DNA from: CAXBDP01 sp963974465
Lineage (GTDB): Bacteria > Bacteroidota > Bacteroidia > Cytophagales > Cyclobacteriaceae
DNA: 64,000 nt
Assembly: GCA_049340005.1 (NCBI GenBank)
Contig: JBMPIY010000003.1
Direction: 5' to 3' (one strand)
Shown here: positions 28,023 through 37,266 of the stretch, one piece after another
Position numbering within the stretch: position 1 is the stretch's first letter
Layout of the letters: every line of letters starts with the position of its first letter
Made by a program: the position numbers and the translations under genes
The notes under the pieces: generated by a model
Seen by the model: the letters and a program-made list of their open reading frames with translations, nothing else
What the model was told of the DNA's origin: nothing
Database searches by the model: none

Positions 28023-28512
28023 GATCTTATTAATTTTAGTTTAGGGCTTCTTAACAGGATGTTTGTTGAATGGTTTGAATAATTTTAAAAAAATTTTATT
28101 ATGTCTCATTAAAGCCATTTGCTGATATGAATTTTGATAGCTATTTTATTCTGCTAAAAATCAATAATTTATAACATTAGAAAATTTGCTTTTGGAATTG
28201 TGCTTTCTGTCCGCGTAATATTTTTAAATTCAATTTTTCTGATATTTATGGTCTGATAGGTTGGGGTATTGGATTACAAATCCACATTATCATGTTTTCG
28301 GAATTACAAATCCCGAATAGGGGGTTTGTAGAGACGTAGCGTGCTACGTCTCTACCGGGTTTGGGTTTCATGGCATTAAAAACAGTGAAATAATAAATTT
28401 CCCTCCCACAATTTTATGTTTGGAATTAAAGCAAATGGCATCTACTTATTAAATGAATTAGAAGCTTATCTTTGCGCATTATTTGGCAGAAAATTGGCAT
28501 AAGAAATGCTAA
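28023..28512. other. Intergenic region with repeat palindromes between two divergent fasciclin genes
   Basis: About 490 AT-rich bases without a supported ORF. The middle part holds GGATT-ACA-AATCC (28271-28283), CGG-aattacaaat-CCCG (28299-28315) and the GTAGAGAC palindrome described separately. The remaining stretches presumably carry the two gene promoters; a TATCTTTG box at 28467-28474 has no clear -33 partner. Confidence 0.6.
28328..28355. repeat. REP-like palindrome, GTAGAGAC family, copy 1
   Basis: Arms of 13 bases, GTAGAGACGTAGC and GCTACGTCTCTAC, are separated by GT. Perfect pairing. The outer 8 bases of the arms are shared with the palindrome at 57086-57113, and elements of this form recur in other bacterial genomes. 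No T run follows, so it is not a typical terminator. Confidence 0.7.
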
Positions 28513-28542
28513 TTGCCCGATGGAAAAATCCCGTTAAATTTG
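28513..28542 (+). promoter_or_regulatory. Bacteroidota-type promoter of the fasciclin lipoprotein gene
   Basis: TTG (28513-28515), 19 bases, then TAAATTTG (28535-28542). Both boxes and the spacing match the consensus. Its position excludes the upstream in-frame ATG at 28506 and places the transcript start just before the ATG cluster at 28551-28568. Confidence 0.65.
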
Positions 28543-28565
28543 CAGCTGAAATGAAAATGAATAAA

Positions 28566-29096
28566 ATGAAAAGTACTTTACTTGCTTGTCTATTAGTAGT
28601 TACTGGTTTTGGATTTACTTCTTGCGAACAAAAACAAGAAGAGCAGCAAACTGAAGTCGTAAAGAATTCGGCAATGAAAGAAGAGCTGCCATCCCTCAAT
28701 GATGTGTTAAAGGAAGAAAGTAATATCAAAACCTTCCTCGTAGCATTGGACTCTGCGAAAATGTCATGGGTATTGCGTCAGGACACTGATGCTTACATAT
28801 TGTTTGCGCCAACGGATGAGGCATTTGCGCTCTTAGGTGAAGAGGCTGTAGCCAATTTGTTGTTACCGGAAAATAGAACCACGCTTTTCAATTTGGTACG
28901 CAACCATATCGTAAAAGGTAGAGTGCCTTCTTCTATGATGACTGGCGGAATGTCTGCCGAAACTGAAAGCCGTACCAAACTTGTCTTCGAAAGATCTGAA
29001 GATGGAACCAAAACCGTGAATGGAGCCAACTTCGTGAAAACAGATATTGAAGGTAGTAATGGTATTGTGCATATTATCGATAGAGTAATCGAATAA
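28566..29096 (+). CDS. Fasciclin-domain lipoprotein
   Basis: 176 residues from the ATG at 28566 (ATGs at 28551 and 28557 are alternatives). The signal ends in the lipobox FTSC, so Cys20 would be lipidated. A single FAS1 domain follows, with AYILFAPTDEAFALLG, RNHIVKGRVPSS and the closing NGIVHIIDRVIE. Likely anchored in the outer membrane and used in adhesion or matrix contact. Related in domain to the divergent gene at 27513-28022 but quite different in sequence. Confidence 0.88.
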   Translation: MKSTLLACLLVVTGFGFTSCEQKQEEQQTEVVKNSAMKEELPSLNDVLKEESNIKTFLVALDSAKMSWVLRQDTDAYILFAPTDEAFALLGEEAVANLLLPENRTTLFNLVRNHIVKGRVPSSMMTGGMSAETESRTKLVFERSEDGTKTVNGANFVKTDIEGSNGIVHIIDRVIE

Positions 29097-29184
29097 GCCC
29101 ATTCCATAAAGTACCAAAAAGCAAAGCTGAACAGAGTGATTTTTTCGGCTTTGTTGTTTAATAGCATTGTTGGCTACTCTAAGC

Positions 29185-30381
29185 TTAAAACGTGAGATTA
29201 GATTTGAGTTTAAATAAACAAAAAATCAATTGATCTCTTTCATCATTTGTCAATTTATTAGCAATAGCCTTCATCTGAGCAGAATACTCATTCTCCCCGT
29301 ATTTCTTAATGTTGGCCAATATTTCCTCTTTACTTGTATTTAGGGCATTTACATAACCTATCCCTAAATAATCTTCAGTTGAGTTTCCCAACACAAACAT
29401 TGGTATTGCCCTAGTGAAGGTCATATCGTTTACTAAATCACTGTAGCTAAACTCATAGCTTTTCCCTGTTGAAAAATCCTTAACAAATTTTTTATTAGCA
29501 TCCTTTTTTAGAGAGAAAAAAGCAAACCCGTTTTCATATTCCGTGTAAGACCTACGTCTAGAATAAGAATTTGCCTTTTCCATAAATTCCCTGATCGTGT
29601 ATGGATCGACAGGATATTCCCTTTTGAGCGCTTCTAATTGTTGATAGTCTGGAGTTGGAACTTTCCTCCAAACTTCGGTTTTTGTAGCTCCTACATTATA
29701 GATATTTTCATTGTACGATTCTTGAAAAGTAGTCTTATCCTTAAATTCTGTAAAATCTACATGAACCTTGAAAAATTGACCATGAGATTGATCTAATGCT
29801 TCATATTTTACCTTAAAGGTATTATCAGTAATGACAAGATTTTTTTTATCATTCTGTGTGAAAACATAACCACTATTGGGAAGGCGGGCTATTCTAAGAC
29901 CTATAAAATCAAGTTCAGAAGTACGTAACAATTTCCCATTTGAAGCATCATAATGCATAATTTTGCTACGGTTACTATCTAAGACAAGGGCTTCCTTACC
30001 ATCATGACTTACAGTAAAACCCATCAGAATACTATACTTATCTGGGCCTTCACCATAATCATCAATTGTATATAAGTACTTTCCATCAATACCAAATACA
30101 AATATTCTTCTGGTTCCAAAGCTATCTAAAAGAAAAATTCGATTCCCCTTGATCTTAACATTACTAATCTCTTCGAAAAACATATCCTCAGGAAAATCCA
30201 ATAGTAGGATTTTCTCCATCTCATAGATATCGGAAAGTCGAGTTTCTTTGATTAGTGTGGTGCTGTCTGGGTCAAAGTTTGAAAAGATAAATTTTTGAGT
30301 GGTATTAGTAATATCCTTACCTACTGTTATAGAGCAGGAAAATATGATTAAGATAAAAATGGATAAAGCTAATTGTTTCAT
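29185..30381 (-). CDS. Six-bladed beta-propeller lipoprotein
   Basis: 398 residues from the ATG at 30381, giving a signal with lipobox IFSC; an in-frame upstream ATG at 30423 adds 14 residues. The body has NHL/6-bladed propeller units typical of a Bacteroidota family (for example NRIFLLDSFGTRRIFVFGIDG and YGEGPDKY). Function unknown; such proteins are usually exported and often solitary. The gene and its flanks are markedly AT-rich compared with the neighbours and carry no octamer, compatible with later acquisition. It converges on the fasciclin lipoprotein gene. Confidence 0.8.
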   Translation of the reverse strand: MKQLALSIFILIIFSCSITVGKDITNTTQKFIFSNFDPDSTTLIKETRLSDIYEMEKILLLDFPEDMFFEEISNVKIKGNRIFLLDSFGTRRIFVFGIDGKYLYTIDDYGEGPDKYSILMGFTVSHDGKEALVLDSNRSKIMHYDASNGKLLRTSELDFIGLRIARLPNSGYVFTQNDKKNLVITDNTFKVKYEALDQSHGQFFKVHVDFTEFKDKTTFQESYNENIYNVGATKTEVWRKVPTPDYQQLEALKREYPVDPYTIREFMEKANSYSRRRSYTEYENGFAFFSLKKDANKKFVKDFSTGKSYEFSYSDLVNDMTFTRAIPMFVLGNSTEDYLGIGYVNALNTSKEEILANIKKYGENEYSAQMKAIANKLTNDERDQLIFCLFKLKSNLTF

Positions 30382-30606
30382 ACTAAACAGTTTAATGCTA
30401 AGAATAACTGAATTAATATGCAAATTTTTATCTAAATATTATTTTATTAGATAAAACAGATTGCATTTAGGGAAGTCAAAATAATTAAAGCTATAACTGA
30501 TAAAGTGGTTTTATATTATATCAAACTGATATAGAGGAGAAAATAATTTTTCTTTACTAAGCAGAATATTACTAAACAAAGCATCAGCCAATCTCTCTAC
30601 AAACAA

Positions 30607-30640
30607 AAACACCCTAAAAGCCAGCGCTCCTAGGGTGTTT
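30607..30640 (-). terminator. Terminator of the fad operon
   Basis: Stem AAACACCCT/AGGGTGTTT with a 16-base loop; read on the minus strand it is followed by a T-rich run (TTTTTGTTTG). It lies 26 bases after the acyl-CoA dehydrogenase stop. Confidence 0.8.
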
Positions 30641-30665
30641 GTCAGTATTAATTTGGGTATAGAAA

Positions 30666-32471
30666 TCAGATTACAAAAGGATACTTATTTTTCTCGATCA
30701 TATAATCTGCAATTTCTCTTCTTAGCTCTTTGGCATTGATGGCGTCCATTTTGGTAAATCTCTTCAAGCCCATCAATAGTACTTTTTGCTCGTCGCCTTT
30801 GGTAAATGCCGCAATCGCTTCTTTGCCTGCTTTGTGTACCTTTTCTACGGCTTCAAACAAATACACTTGAGCCATACTTACATAATGCTTAGCAGCTTCT
30901 TCGCCTTTCAGCTCAATCAATTTCTCAGAGCGTAATAAAGTAGATTCTGCTGCATATATTTCGATCATCAAATCAGCTAGGTTTAGCATAATCTCTTGCT
31001 CATCTTCTATACGATCTGATAGTGCTTGAGCGGCCTTTCCGCCAATCATCAAGAAGGCTTTTTTCAAGTTTTTGATTACTTCTTTCTCCTTAGCAAAAGC
31101 AACTGAAGCATCTGGACTTGCAAATGAAGGTACAGAAATCAATTCCTTACCTACTGCCATTGCTGGCGTCATGATATCCAACTCGCCTTTCATGGCTCTA
31201 CGCAATACCATGCCTACCATCAGCATACGGTTAATTTCGTTGGTTCCTTCGTAGATTCTTGCAATTCTACTATCGCGGTAGGCTCTTTCCATTGGCGCAT
31301 CGGCCGAAAAGCCCATACCACCATATATCTGCACGCCTTCGTCCACTACATAATCCAGCACTTCCGAGCCATGTACTTTGCTGATTGCTGCTTCGATCGC
31401 AAATTGCTCTACACCTTTCAGCTTGGCTTCATTTACTTCCATTCCTTCGGCAATCAATGCATCTGTTTTATCCTCGATATCCTGTCCTGCACGGTAGCTC
31501 AATGATTCACTGGCATAAGTACGAATGGCCATTTGCGCAAGCTTATGCTTCATCGCGCCAAAGCTTGAAATGGATTTGCCAAATTGCTTACGCTCATTAG
31601 CATAGTTTACCGCCAAGCTTATCACACTTCTACATCCGCCCAATACGCCAGCACCTAATTTTACTCTACCAATATTGAGGATATTCACGGCAATCTTAAA
31701 TCCATTCTGGCGATCGCTCAGCATGTTTTCTACCGGTACCTTACAATCGTTGAAGAATACTTGACGAGTAGATGAGCCTTTAATGCCCATTTTCTTTTCT
31801 TCCTCATTCATGGTAATGCCACCGAATGACTTCTCTACGATAAATGCCGTCAAGTTTTTATCATCTTCAATTTTGGCAAATACTATAAAGATATCGGCAA
31901 AACCACCGTTGGATATCCACATTTTCTGGCCTGTGATCAGGTAATGCTTGCCATCATCGCTTAGTACTGCTTTGGTTTTACCAGAGTTGGCATCCGAGCC
32001 TGCGTCAGGTTCGGTAAGGCAATAGCAAGCAGCCCATTTGCCAGTGGCTAGCATTGGCAAATACTTGGTTTTCTGCTCTTCGGTGCCATAAAATAAGATT
32101 GGTAAAGTACCAATGCCCGTATGCGCACCATAAGTAGTAGAGAATGAACCCGCCGAGCCAATTACATCTGCAATAAGCATGGAGGTATTGAAACTCATGC
32201 CCAATCCACCATATTCCTCAGGTACTGAAATACCCAATAAACCTAGTTCGCCGGCCTTTTTCAAAATGCTAGGTACCAAATCAGGCTCTTTCATGCTGTC
32301 GATCCTATCGGCAAGAGGCATAATTTCCGTATCGATAAAATCTTGACAGGCGCTTGCCATCATTCTTTGCTCCTCGTTGAATTGCTCTGGAATAAAGATT
32401 TCATTTGCTTCTGTTTCGCGGATAAGAAATTCTCCTCCTTGAATTGCTTTGTTGCTTGTAATTGTTGCCAT
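30666..32471 (-). CDS. fadE: Acyl-CoA dehydrogenase
   Basis: 601 residues, the long bacterial type with an extra C-terminal domain (about 440-601). The flavoprotein core shows ACYCLTEPDAGSDA (about 147-160), WISNGGFADIF, YANERKQFGKSI, VQIYGGMGF and the catalytic-base region YEGTNEINR (about 411-419). It makes the first oxidation of beta-oxidation, giving trans-2-enoyl-CoA and passing electrons to ETF. It is third in the fadN-fadA-fadE operon, the same order as B. subtilis fadNAE. An octamer lies in the 50-base gap upstream. Confidence 0.93.
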   Translation of the reverse strand: MATITSNKAIQGGEFLIRETEANEIFIPEQFNEEQRMMASACQDFIDTEIMPLADRIDSMKEPDLVPSILKKAGELGLLGISVPEEYGGLGMSFNTSMLIADVIGSAGSFSTTYGAHTGIGTLPILFYGTEEQKTKYLPMLATGKWAACYCLTEPDAGSDANSGKTKAVLSDDGKHYLITGQKMWISNGGFADIFIVFAKIEDDKNLTAFIVEKSFGGITMNEEEKKMGIKGSSTRQVFFNDCKVPVENMLSDRQNGFKIAVNILNIGRVKLGAGVLGGCRSVISLAVNYANERKQFGKSISSFGAMKHKLAQMAIRTYASESLSYRAGQDIEDKTDALIAEGMEVNEAKLKGVEQFAIEAAISKVHGSEVLDYVVDEGVQIYGGMGFSADAPMERAYRDSRIARIYEGTNEINRMLMVGMVLRRAMKGELDIMTPAMAVGKELISVPSFASPDASVAFAKEKEVIKNLKKAFLMIGGKAAQALSDRIEDEQEIMLNLADLMIEIYAAESTLLRSEKLIELKGEEAAKHYVSMAQVYLFEAVEKVHKAGKEAIAAFTKGDEQKVLLMGLKRFTKMDAINAKELRREIADYMIEKNKYPFVI

Positions 32472-32522
32472 TGTTGTATGACTGTTAATGATAAATTTTG
32501 ATTTTTGAAAAAGCGGGAGGAT

Positions 32523-33698
32523 TTAGCTCAATAGCTCATAAATACCCGCAACACCTTGGCCACCACCTACACAGGCTGTCACCATTCCATATTTTTGCTT
32601 ACGTCTTCTCATTTCGTTGAAAAGCTGTACCGATAACTTCGCACCAGAGCAACCCAGTGGGTGACCCAATGCAATCGCTCCACCATTTACATTGATGATA
32701 TCTGGATTCAGACCAAGTTCTTTGATTACAGCCAATGACTGTGTAGCGAATGCTTCGTTCAACTCAATCTGATCTATATCACCTATTTTCAAACCTGTTT
32801 GCTTCAATACTTTTGGAATAGCAGCTACCGGCCCAATGCCCATAATGCGTGGATTAACACCCGCTGCAGTATAGCCTACGAGTCTGGCAATGGGTTCGAG
32901 TTTTAGCTCTTTCACCATTCTTTCGGACATCACCATTACGAATGCAGCACCATCGGAAGTCTGCGAGGAATTACCTGCGGTTACGATTCCTCCCGCTGCA
33001 AATGCAGGTCGCAATGAGCCAAGCACTTCCATCGAAGTATCAGCTCTTGGGCCTTCATCGGTATCTACCACAAAACTTCTATTTTTCTTTTTGCCATTGG
33101 CATCTACATAGGTTTCTTCTACCGTTATCGGCACTATATCTTCCTTGAATCTACCTTCATTGATTGCTGCAATGGCTTTTTGATGGGAGTTGTAAGAAAA
33201 CTGATCGGCTTCTTCTCTGCCGATGTTGAAATCCTTAGCAACTTCCTCAGCTGTAAGACCCATACCTAGATAGTAATCTGGGTGCTTTTCGGCGATTTTC
33301 CAGTTAAGGGCTGTCTTGTAACCCATTACAGGCACTAGGGACATGGATTCCGTACCTCCCGCTATGATACAATCTGCCATACCTGCTTTGATCTTGGCAG
33401 TAGCTATAGCGATCGTTTCAAGTCCAGATCCGCAATATCTATTTACAATCATTCCCGGTACTTCTATCGGCAAGGATAATAAAGAGATCATTCTACCCAT
33501 TTGCATACCTTGCTCTGCTTCCGGTACTGCATTTCCCACGATCAGATCGTCCACTCTGCTTGGGTCAAAATCTTTGATGGAGCCCACCAAATGTTTGATT
33601 ACATCAGCGGCCAAATCATCCGGTCTCATAAATCTGAAACCGCCCTTCTTGGCTTTTCCTACTGCTGTTCTATAACCTGCTACTATATATGCTTCCAT
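32523..33698 (-). CDS. fadA: Acetyl-CoA C-acyltransferase (thiolase)
   Basis: 391 residues with the three thiolase active-site regions: nucleophilic Cys in NRYCGSGLETIA (about 90), the His in NGGAIALGHPLGCSGAK (about 350) and the second Cys in TACVGGGQG (about 378). It cleaves 3-ketoacyl-CoA with CoA, the last step of the cycle. It is placed between the multifunctional fadN gene and the dehydrogenase gene, with gaps of 42 and 51 bases. Confidence 0.94.
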   Translation of the reverse strand: MEAYIVAGYRTAVGKAKKGGFRFMRPDDLAADVIKHLVGSIKDFDPSRVDDLIVGNAVPEAEQGMQMGRMISLLSLPIEVPGMIVNRYCGSGLETIAIATAKIKAGMADCIIAGGTESMSLVPVMGYKTALNWKIAEKHPDYYLGMGLTAEEVAKDFNIGREEADQFSYNSHQKAIAAINEGRFKEDIVPITVEETYVDANGKKKNRSFVVDTDEGPRADTSMEVLGSLRPAFAAGGIVTAGNSSQTSDGAAFVMVMSERMVKELKLEPIARLVGYTAAGVNPRIMGIGPVAAIPKVLKQTGLKIGDIDQIELNEAFATQSLAVIKELGLNPDIINVNGGAIALGHPLGCSGAKLSVQLFNEMRRRKQKYGMVTACVGGGQGVAGIYELLS

Positions 33699-33740
33699 TT
33701 TATTTTAATTTTTTGATTCAACATTTGAGCTTACGATACA

Positions 33741-36143
33741 TTAATTGCGAAGTGGCTTGCCCTTGAATAATATGCTGTGAATACGCTCCAGCGTTTTAGG
33801 CTCTCCACACAGGCTAAGGAATGCCTCGCGCTCAAGCTCAATAAGGTATTGCTCGGATACAAGAGTGGCTTCACTCAAATCGCCGCCGTTCATTACCCAT
33901 GATAATTTCTGAGCTACTTTTGCATCATGCTCAGAGATGTATTTTCCATAAAGCATGCCTGCAATACCTGCTTGGAACAAAGCTAGACCCGTTTTGCCTT
34001 GTACTTTGATGTCCGTACGCATGGTTGGCTGTGTATAGCCGGCATTGTACAATTCAAGCACTTTGGCTTTAGCGTCGGTGATTACTCTTTTGCGATTGAG
34101 GGTAATTTCGTCGGTACTTCTTAAGTAGCCTAGATTTCTTACCTCTGCTGCTGATGTGCCTACTTTGGCAGTAGCAATATTCATAAAGTACTCCTGTAAT
34201 CTGTTCAGCTCAGGGTCGCCGGTTTTGTAGGAGTCAGATGCTCTAAGCGTCATTTCTTTGGAGCCTGCTCCTGCTGGAATTAGACCTACGCCAAACTCCA
34301 CCAAACCCATATAGGTTTCAGCATGTGCTTGTACTGCATCGCAATGCATGGACAACTCACAACCGCCACCTAATGCCAAACCCGAAGGCGCAGCCACTAC
34401 TGGGATGGATGAGAATCTCGCACGCATCATCGTTTGCTGAAACTGTGCAATCATCAAATCTACTTCGTCGAATTCCTGCTCGCTAGCATACATAAATAGC
34501 ATGGCCAAATTGGCTCCTGCTGAGAAATTCGCTCCATCGTTACCAATTACAAGGCCTTTATAATTCTTCTCGGCCATGGCAATCGCGGTGTTAATTCCTT
34601 CTATTACTTCACCGCCAATAGAATTCATTTTGGTATGGAATTCCAAACCTAGAACTTCATCGCCTAGGTCATAAACTGAAGCGCCATCGTTGCCCCATAC
34701 TTTATTGGTTTTCTTAAGGTTATCAAGGATGATAAGGCCTTCAGTACCTGGAATTACTTTGTAAGATTTGCTAGTGATGTCATAATACTTCTTTTTGCCA
34801 TCTTCCACTTTGTAGAATGATTCGGCTCCACTTGCCAGCATTTCCTGCACCCATGCCGCTGGTTTTTGTCCAGCCTCTTCCATTTTCTTGGCTGTTTCGG
34901 CTACGCCTAGCAGATCCCAAGTTTCGAATGGACCAAGTTCCCAGCCGAAGCCAGCACATACCGCCTGATCTATTCTGAAAAGCTCATCGGCGATTTCTGG
35001 AATACGGAATGAGCAATATCGGAATGCATCGTAAAAAGTCGTGCGGTAGAATTCGCCTGCCTTATCGTCGAAGTTTACAAGGAATGGAATTCTCTTTTTC
35101 AGATCGTCAATTTCTTTGGAAGCTTCAAGAGCTTTGAATTTAGGCTTTTCTGCAAGTTTGTATTCGTATGTGTTGAAATCTACTTCATAGAGGGTTTTGC
35201 TTCCATCCTTGCCCTTTTCCATTTTGAAATAGCCTTGCTTGGTTTTGTCTCCCCACCATTTGCGATCGTGCATTTCTTTCACAATTCCCGGAAGCTTAAA
35301 CATCTCACGAGATTCATCGTGTTGTAGACCTTGGTAAAGATTGTTGGCTACGTTTACCGTAGTATCCAAACCAACAACATCCATCGTACGGAAAGTCGCT
35401 GATTTTGCTCTACCTATTACTGGGCCAGTTAGTTTATCCACTTCGGAAACAGTAAGACCCATTTTCTCGATGGTATGCATTGCCGACATGATGGCGTAAA
35501 TGCCGATTCTGTTTGCGATAAATGCGGGAGTATCTTTACAAAGAACAGTTTCCTTTCCTAAAAAGAGATCTCCATAATGCATTAAGAAATCAATGATTTT
35601 TGGATCCGTTTTCGGACCTGGAATAATTTCTAACAAGCGTAAATAACGCGGGGGGTTAAAAAAGTGCGTTCCACAGAAGTTGCTTTGGAAATCATCACTT
35701 CTGCCTTCACACATTAGCTGCATTGGGATACCTGAAGTATTTGAGGTAATAAGCGTGCCCGGCTTGCGGAATTTCTCTACTTTATCAAAGATGATTTTCT
35801 TAATATCTAATCGCTCTACGACTACTTCAATAATCCAATCTACATCGGCAATGCCTTTCATGTCATCATCAAGATTGCCTGTTTTGATAAGTGAGGCTGC
35901 CTTTTCCTCATACACTGGCGAAGGCTTAGATTTTACCGCAGTCATCAAGGCTTCATTTACGATCCTATTTCTGACAGCTGGGTGATCCAATGTTAGACCC
36001 TTTTTAGTCTCTGCATCATTCAATTCCTTAGGTGGGATGTCAAGGAGCAATACCTTCACTCCAATATTAGCGAAGTGTAAGGCAATTCGGGAGCCCATTA
36101 CTCCGGATCCTAATACGGCTACATGTTTTATCGATCTCATCAT
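33741..36143 (-). CDS. fadN: Fused 3-hydroxyacyl-CoA dehydrogenase / enoyl-CoA hydratase (FadN type)
   Basis: 800 residues in the FadN order, dehydrogenase first. NAD-binding loop GSGVMGSRIALHFA (about 12-25), the dehydrogenase motif FCGTHFFNPPRYLRLLEIIPG (about 155-175), its C-terminal domain (about 200-420), then a hydratase domain (about 485-700) with NFSAGANLAM and GLALGGGCELSMHCD (about 581-595). It carries out the hydration and second oxidation of beta-oxidation. Domain order and neighbours match the B. subtilis fadN gene rather than E. coli fadB. Start is the first or second Met (MMRS). Confidence 0.92.
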   Translation of the reverse strand: MMRSIKHVAVLGSGVMGSRIALHFANIGVKVLLLDIPPKELNDAETKKGLTLDHPAVRNRIVNEALMTAVKSKPSPVYEEKAASLIKTGNLDDDMKGIADVDWIIEVVVERLDIKKIIFDKVEKFRKPGTLITSNTSGIPMQLMCEGRSDDFQSNFCGTHFFNPPRYLRLLEIIPGPKTDPKIIDFLMHYGDLFLGKETVLCKDTPAFIANRIGIYAIMSAMHTIEKMGLTVSEVDKLTGPVIGRAKSATFRTMDVVGLDTTVNVANNLYQGLQHDESREMFKLPGIVKEMHDRKWWGDKTKQGYFKMEKGKDGSKTLYEVDFNTYEYKLAEKPKFKALEASKEIDDLKKRIPFLVNFDDKAGEFYRTTFYDAFRYCSFRIPEIADELFRIDQAVCAGFGWELGPFETWDLLGVAETAKKMEEAGQKPAAWVQEMLASGAESFYKVEDGKKKYYDITSKSYKVIPGTEGLIILDNLKKTNKVWGNDGASVYDLGDEVLGLEFHTKMNSIGGEVIEGINTAIAMAEKNYKGLVIGNDGANFSAGANLAMLFMYASEQEFDEVDLMIAQFQQTMMRARFSSIPVVAAPSGLALGGGCELSMHCDAVQAHAETYMGLVEFGVGLIPAGAGSKEMTLRASDSYKTGDPELNRLQEYFMNIATAKVGTSAAEVRNLGYLRSTDEITLNRKRVITDAKAKVLELYNAGYTQPTMRTDIKVQGKTGLALFQAGIAGMLYGKYISEHDAKVAQKLSWVMNGGDLSEATLVSEQYLIELEREAFLSLCGEPKTLERIHSILFKGKPLRN

Positions 36144-36170
36144 GAGTTAATTAGATTTTATAATTCTTTT

Positions 36171-36638
36171 TTAGCTATTAATTTCACTTAGTACTGATTT
36201 GGGTTTGAAGATTCGATCCTCATCCACTATTCGGAATATGTCCTGAATCACTTCAAAGAAGACTTTTAGCTTTTCTGGATCAATGTTTTCCGTGATATAC
36301 TTATTGAAAGTGATCACAGTATGTCTAGATAAGTCTCTCTTCTTTTTACCTTTCTCCGTAAGATAAATCCGCACCGAACGGCCATCTTTTGCATCTGGCT
36401 GTTTATAGATCATGCCTTTTTCTTCCATTGTCTTGAGCATTCTAGTCAAGCTTCTAGACTCAAGGCCTAACAATGGAGCAATCTTGGTAGCAGGCGTTCC
36501 TTCTTTGGAATCGATATTCAAAAGCACAAAGCCAATGGACATGGTGAAATCATACTGCGCTGCCTGTTGGTTGTACATGCGTGATATGGCATGCCAAGCA
36601 GACTTAATATGGAAATCAATGGTTTCTTCGCGCTTCAT
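36171..36638 (-). CDS. MarR-family transcriptional regulator, probable regulator of the fad operon
   Basis: 155 residues from the ATG at 36638; the frame continues to a TTG at 36653, which overlaps the promoter. A winged helix-turn-helix is visible at about 60-125 (KIAPLLGLESRSLTRMLKTMEEKGMIYK, then DGRSVRIYLTEKG as the wing). It is the first gene of the fad block, 27 bases before fadN, and an 8-base inverted repeat overlies its promoter, so control of itself and of fatty-acid degradation, perhaps sensing acyl-CoA, is inferred. Confidence 0.87.
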   Translation of the reverse strand: MKREETIDFHIKSAWHAISRMYNQQAAQYDFTMSIGFVLLNIDSKEGTPATKIAPLLGLESRSLTRMLKTMEEKGMIYKQPDAKDGRSVRIYLTEKGKKKRDLSRHTVITFNKYITENIDPEKLKVFFEVIQDIFRIVDEDRIFKPKSVLSEINS

Positions 36639-36653
36639 TTTCAAGTATTTCAA

Positions 36654-36673
36654 ACAAATTTAGAAAAATTTGT
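36654..36673 (-). promoter_or_regulatory. Probable MarR operator overlapping the -7 box of the fad operon
   Basis: ACAAATTT-AGAA-AAATTTGT is a perfect inverted repeat with 8-base arms. On the minus strand TAAATTTG, a -7 consensus match, ends inside it (36655-36662), so bound repressor would block the promoter. An ATGCATGCAT run lies next to it (36675-36684). Its place directly upstream of the MarR gene supports autoregulation. Confidence 0.65.
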
Positions 36674-36684
36674 TATGCATGCAT

Positions 36685-37056
36685 ACTATTTCACGAAAAA
36701 ATAAACTGATAGTTTGAATTTTTTTTCTGAAGCGTCTTTTTTAGGCTTTTATTAGCTTATCAATGGGCTGCTATTCGCGAGCATGGAGATTTTTTTGATA
36801 CTCATATTTTGTGTTGTGGACGCACGCGATATGCTGGCGTGTTTGGCTAAAGCCTAGTTAAATGAAAATTTCTTCCCCCAGATAAATCTGGAGGCTATTC
36901 ATTATCTTCAAATCTTTAATGCATTGAGTTTGTAATTGCCCTGGATCATTTAATCATATGAATAGAATTGAATAGGAATGGGGCTTTAGCCCATTCTGTA
37001 AAAGCCAAAAATGGAAATTGGCTTTAGCCAAATAAGAGCTTTGGTTAGAGAGAAGT
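36685..37056. repeat. Intergenic cluster of GGCTTTAGCC-type palindromes
   Basis: No supported ORF. Three short palindromes share a GGCTTTAGCC core: GGCTAAAGCC (36845-36854), GGGCTTTAGCCC (36981-36992) and TTGGCTTTAGCCAA (37018-37031). They occur in alternating AT-rich DNA with CAGATAAATCTG nearby (36880-36891). Such units are widespread as non-coding repeats in Bacteroidota; here three lie within 190 bases. Confidence 0.6.
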
Positions 37057-37266
37057 TTAAAACCTATCTAATTCATCAATATCGTAATCAGAGCCTTTGC
37101 CATATTTCACTAAATCGAAAAGCTGATATGTTTCTAGAGAGTTAAGATCTTTGAGAAGGAAATTATCATTATACAATCTAGACAACACTTCGAACTCAAA
37201 TCTTTCTGAGTAATTGATTAGATAGTACTTTTTGCCAACGCGTATGGCATTAAAAGAAATGGGCAT
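37057..37266 (-). CDS. Small conserved-looking hypothetical protein
   Basis: 69 residues, no signal peptide or membrane segment. It begins MPISFNAIRVGKKYYLINYS and ends in an acidic stretch (GKGSDYDIDELDRF); the pattern of hydrophobic residues suggests four or five beta-strands. It lies 114 bases downstream of the acyl-CoA ligase gene in the same direction. Coding is supported by the ordered composition and by similarity, from memory, to small proteins of other Bacteroidota. Function unknown. Confidence 0.6.
   Translation of the reverse strand: MPISFNAIRVGKKYYLINYSERFEFEVLSRLYNDNFLLKDLNSLETYQLFDLVKYGKGSDYDIDELDRF

Noticed and set aside
29119..29155. Weak hairpin GCAAAGC/GCTTTGT between the fasciclin lipoprotein and propeller genes
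   Set aside because: Short stem with a long loop; might be a bidirectional terminator but support is too weak to list.
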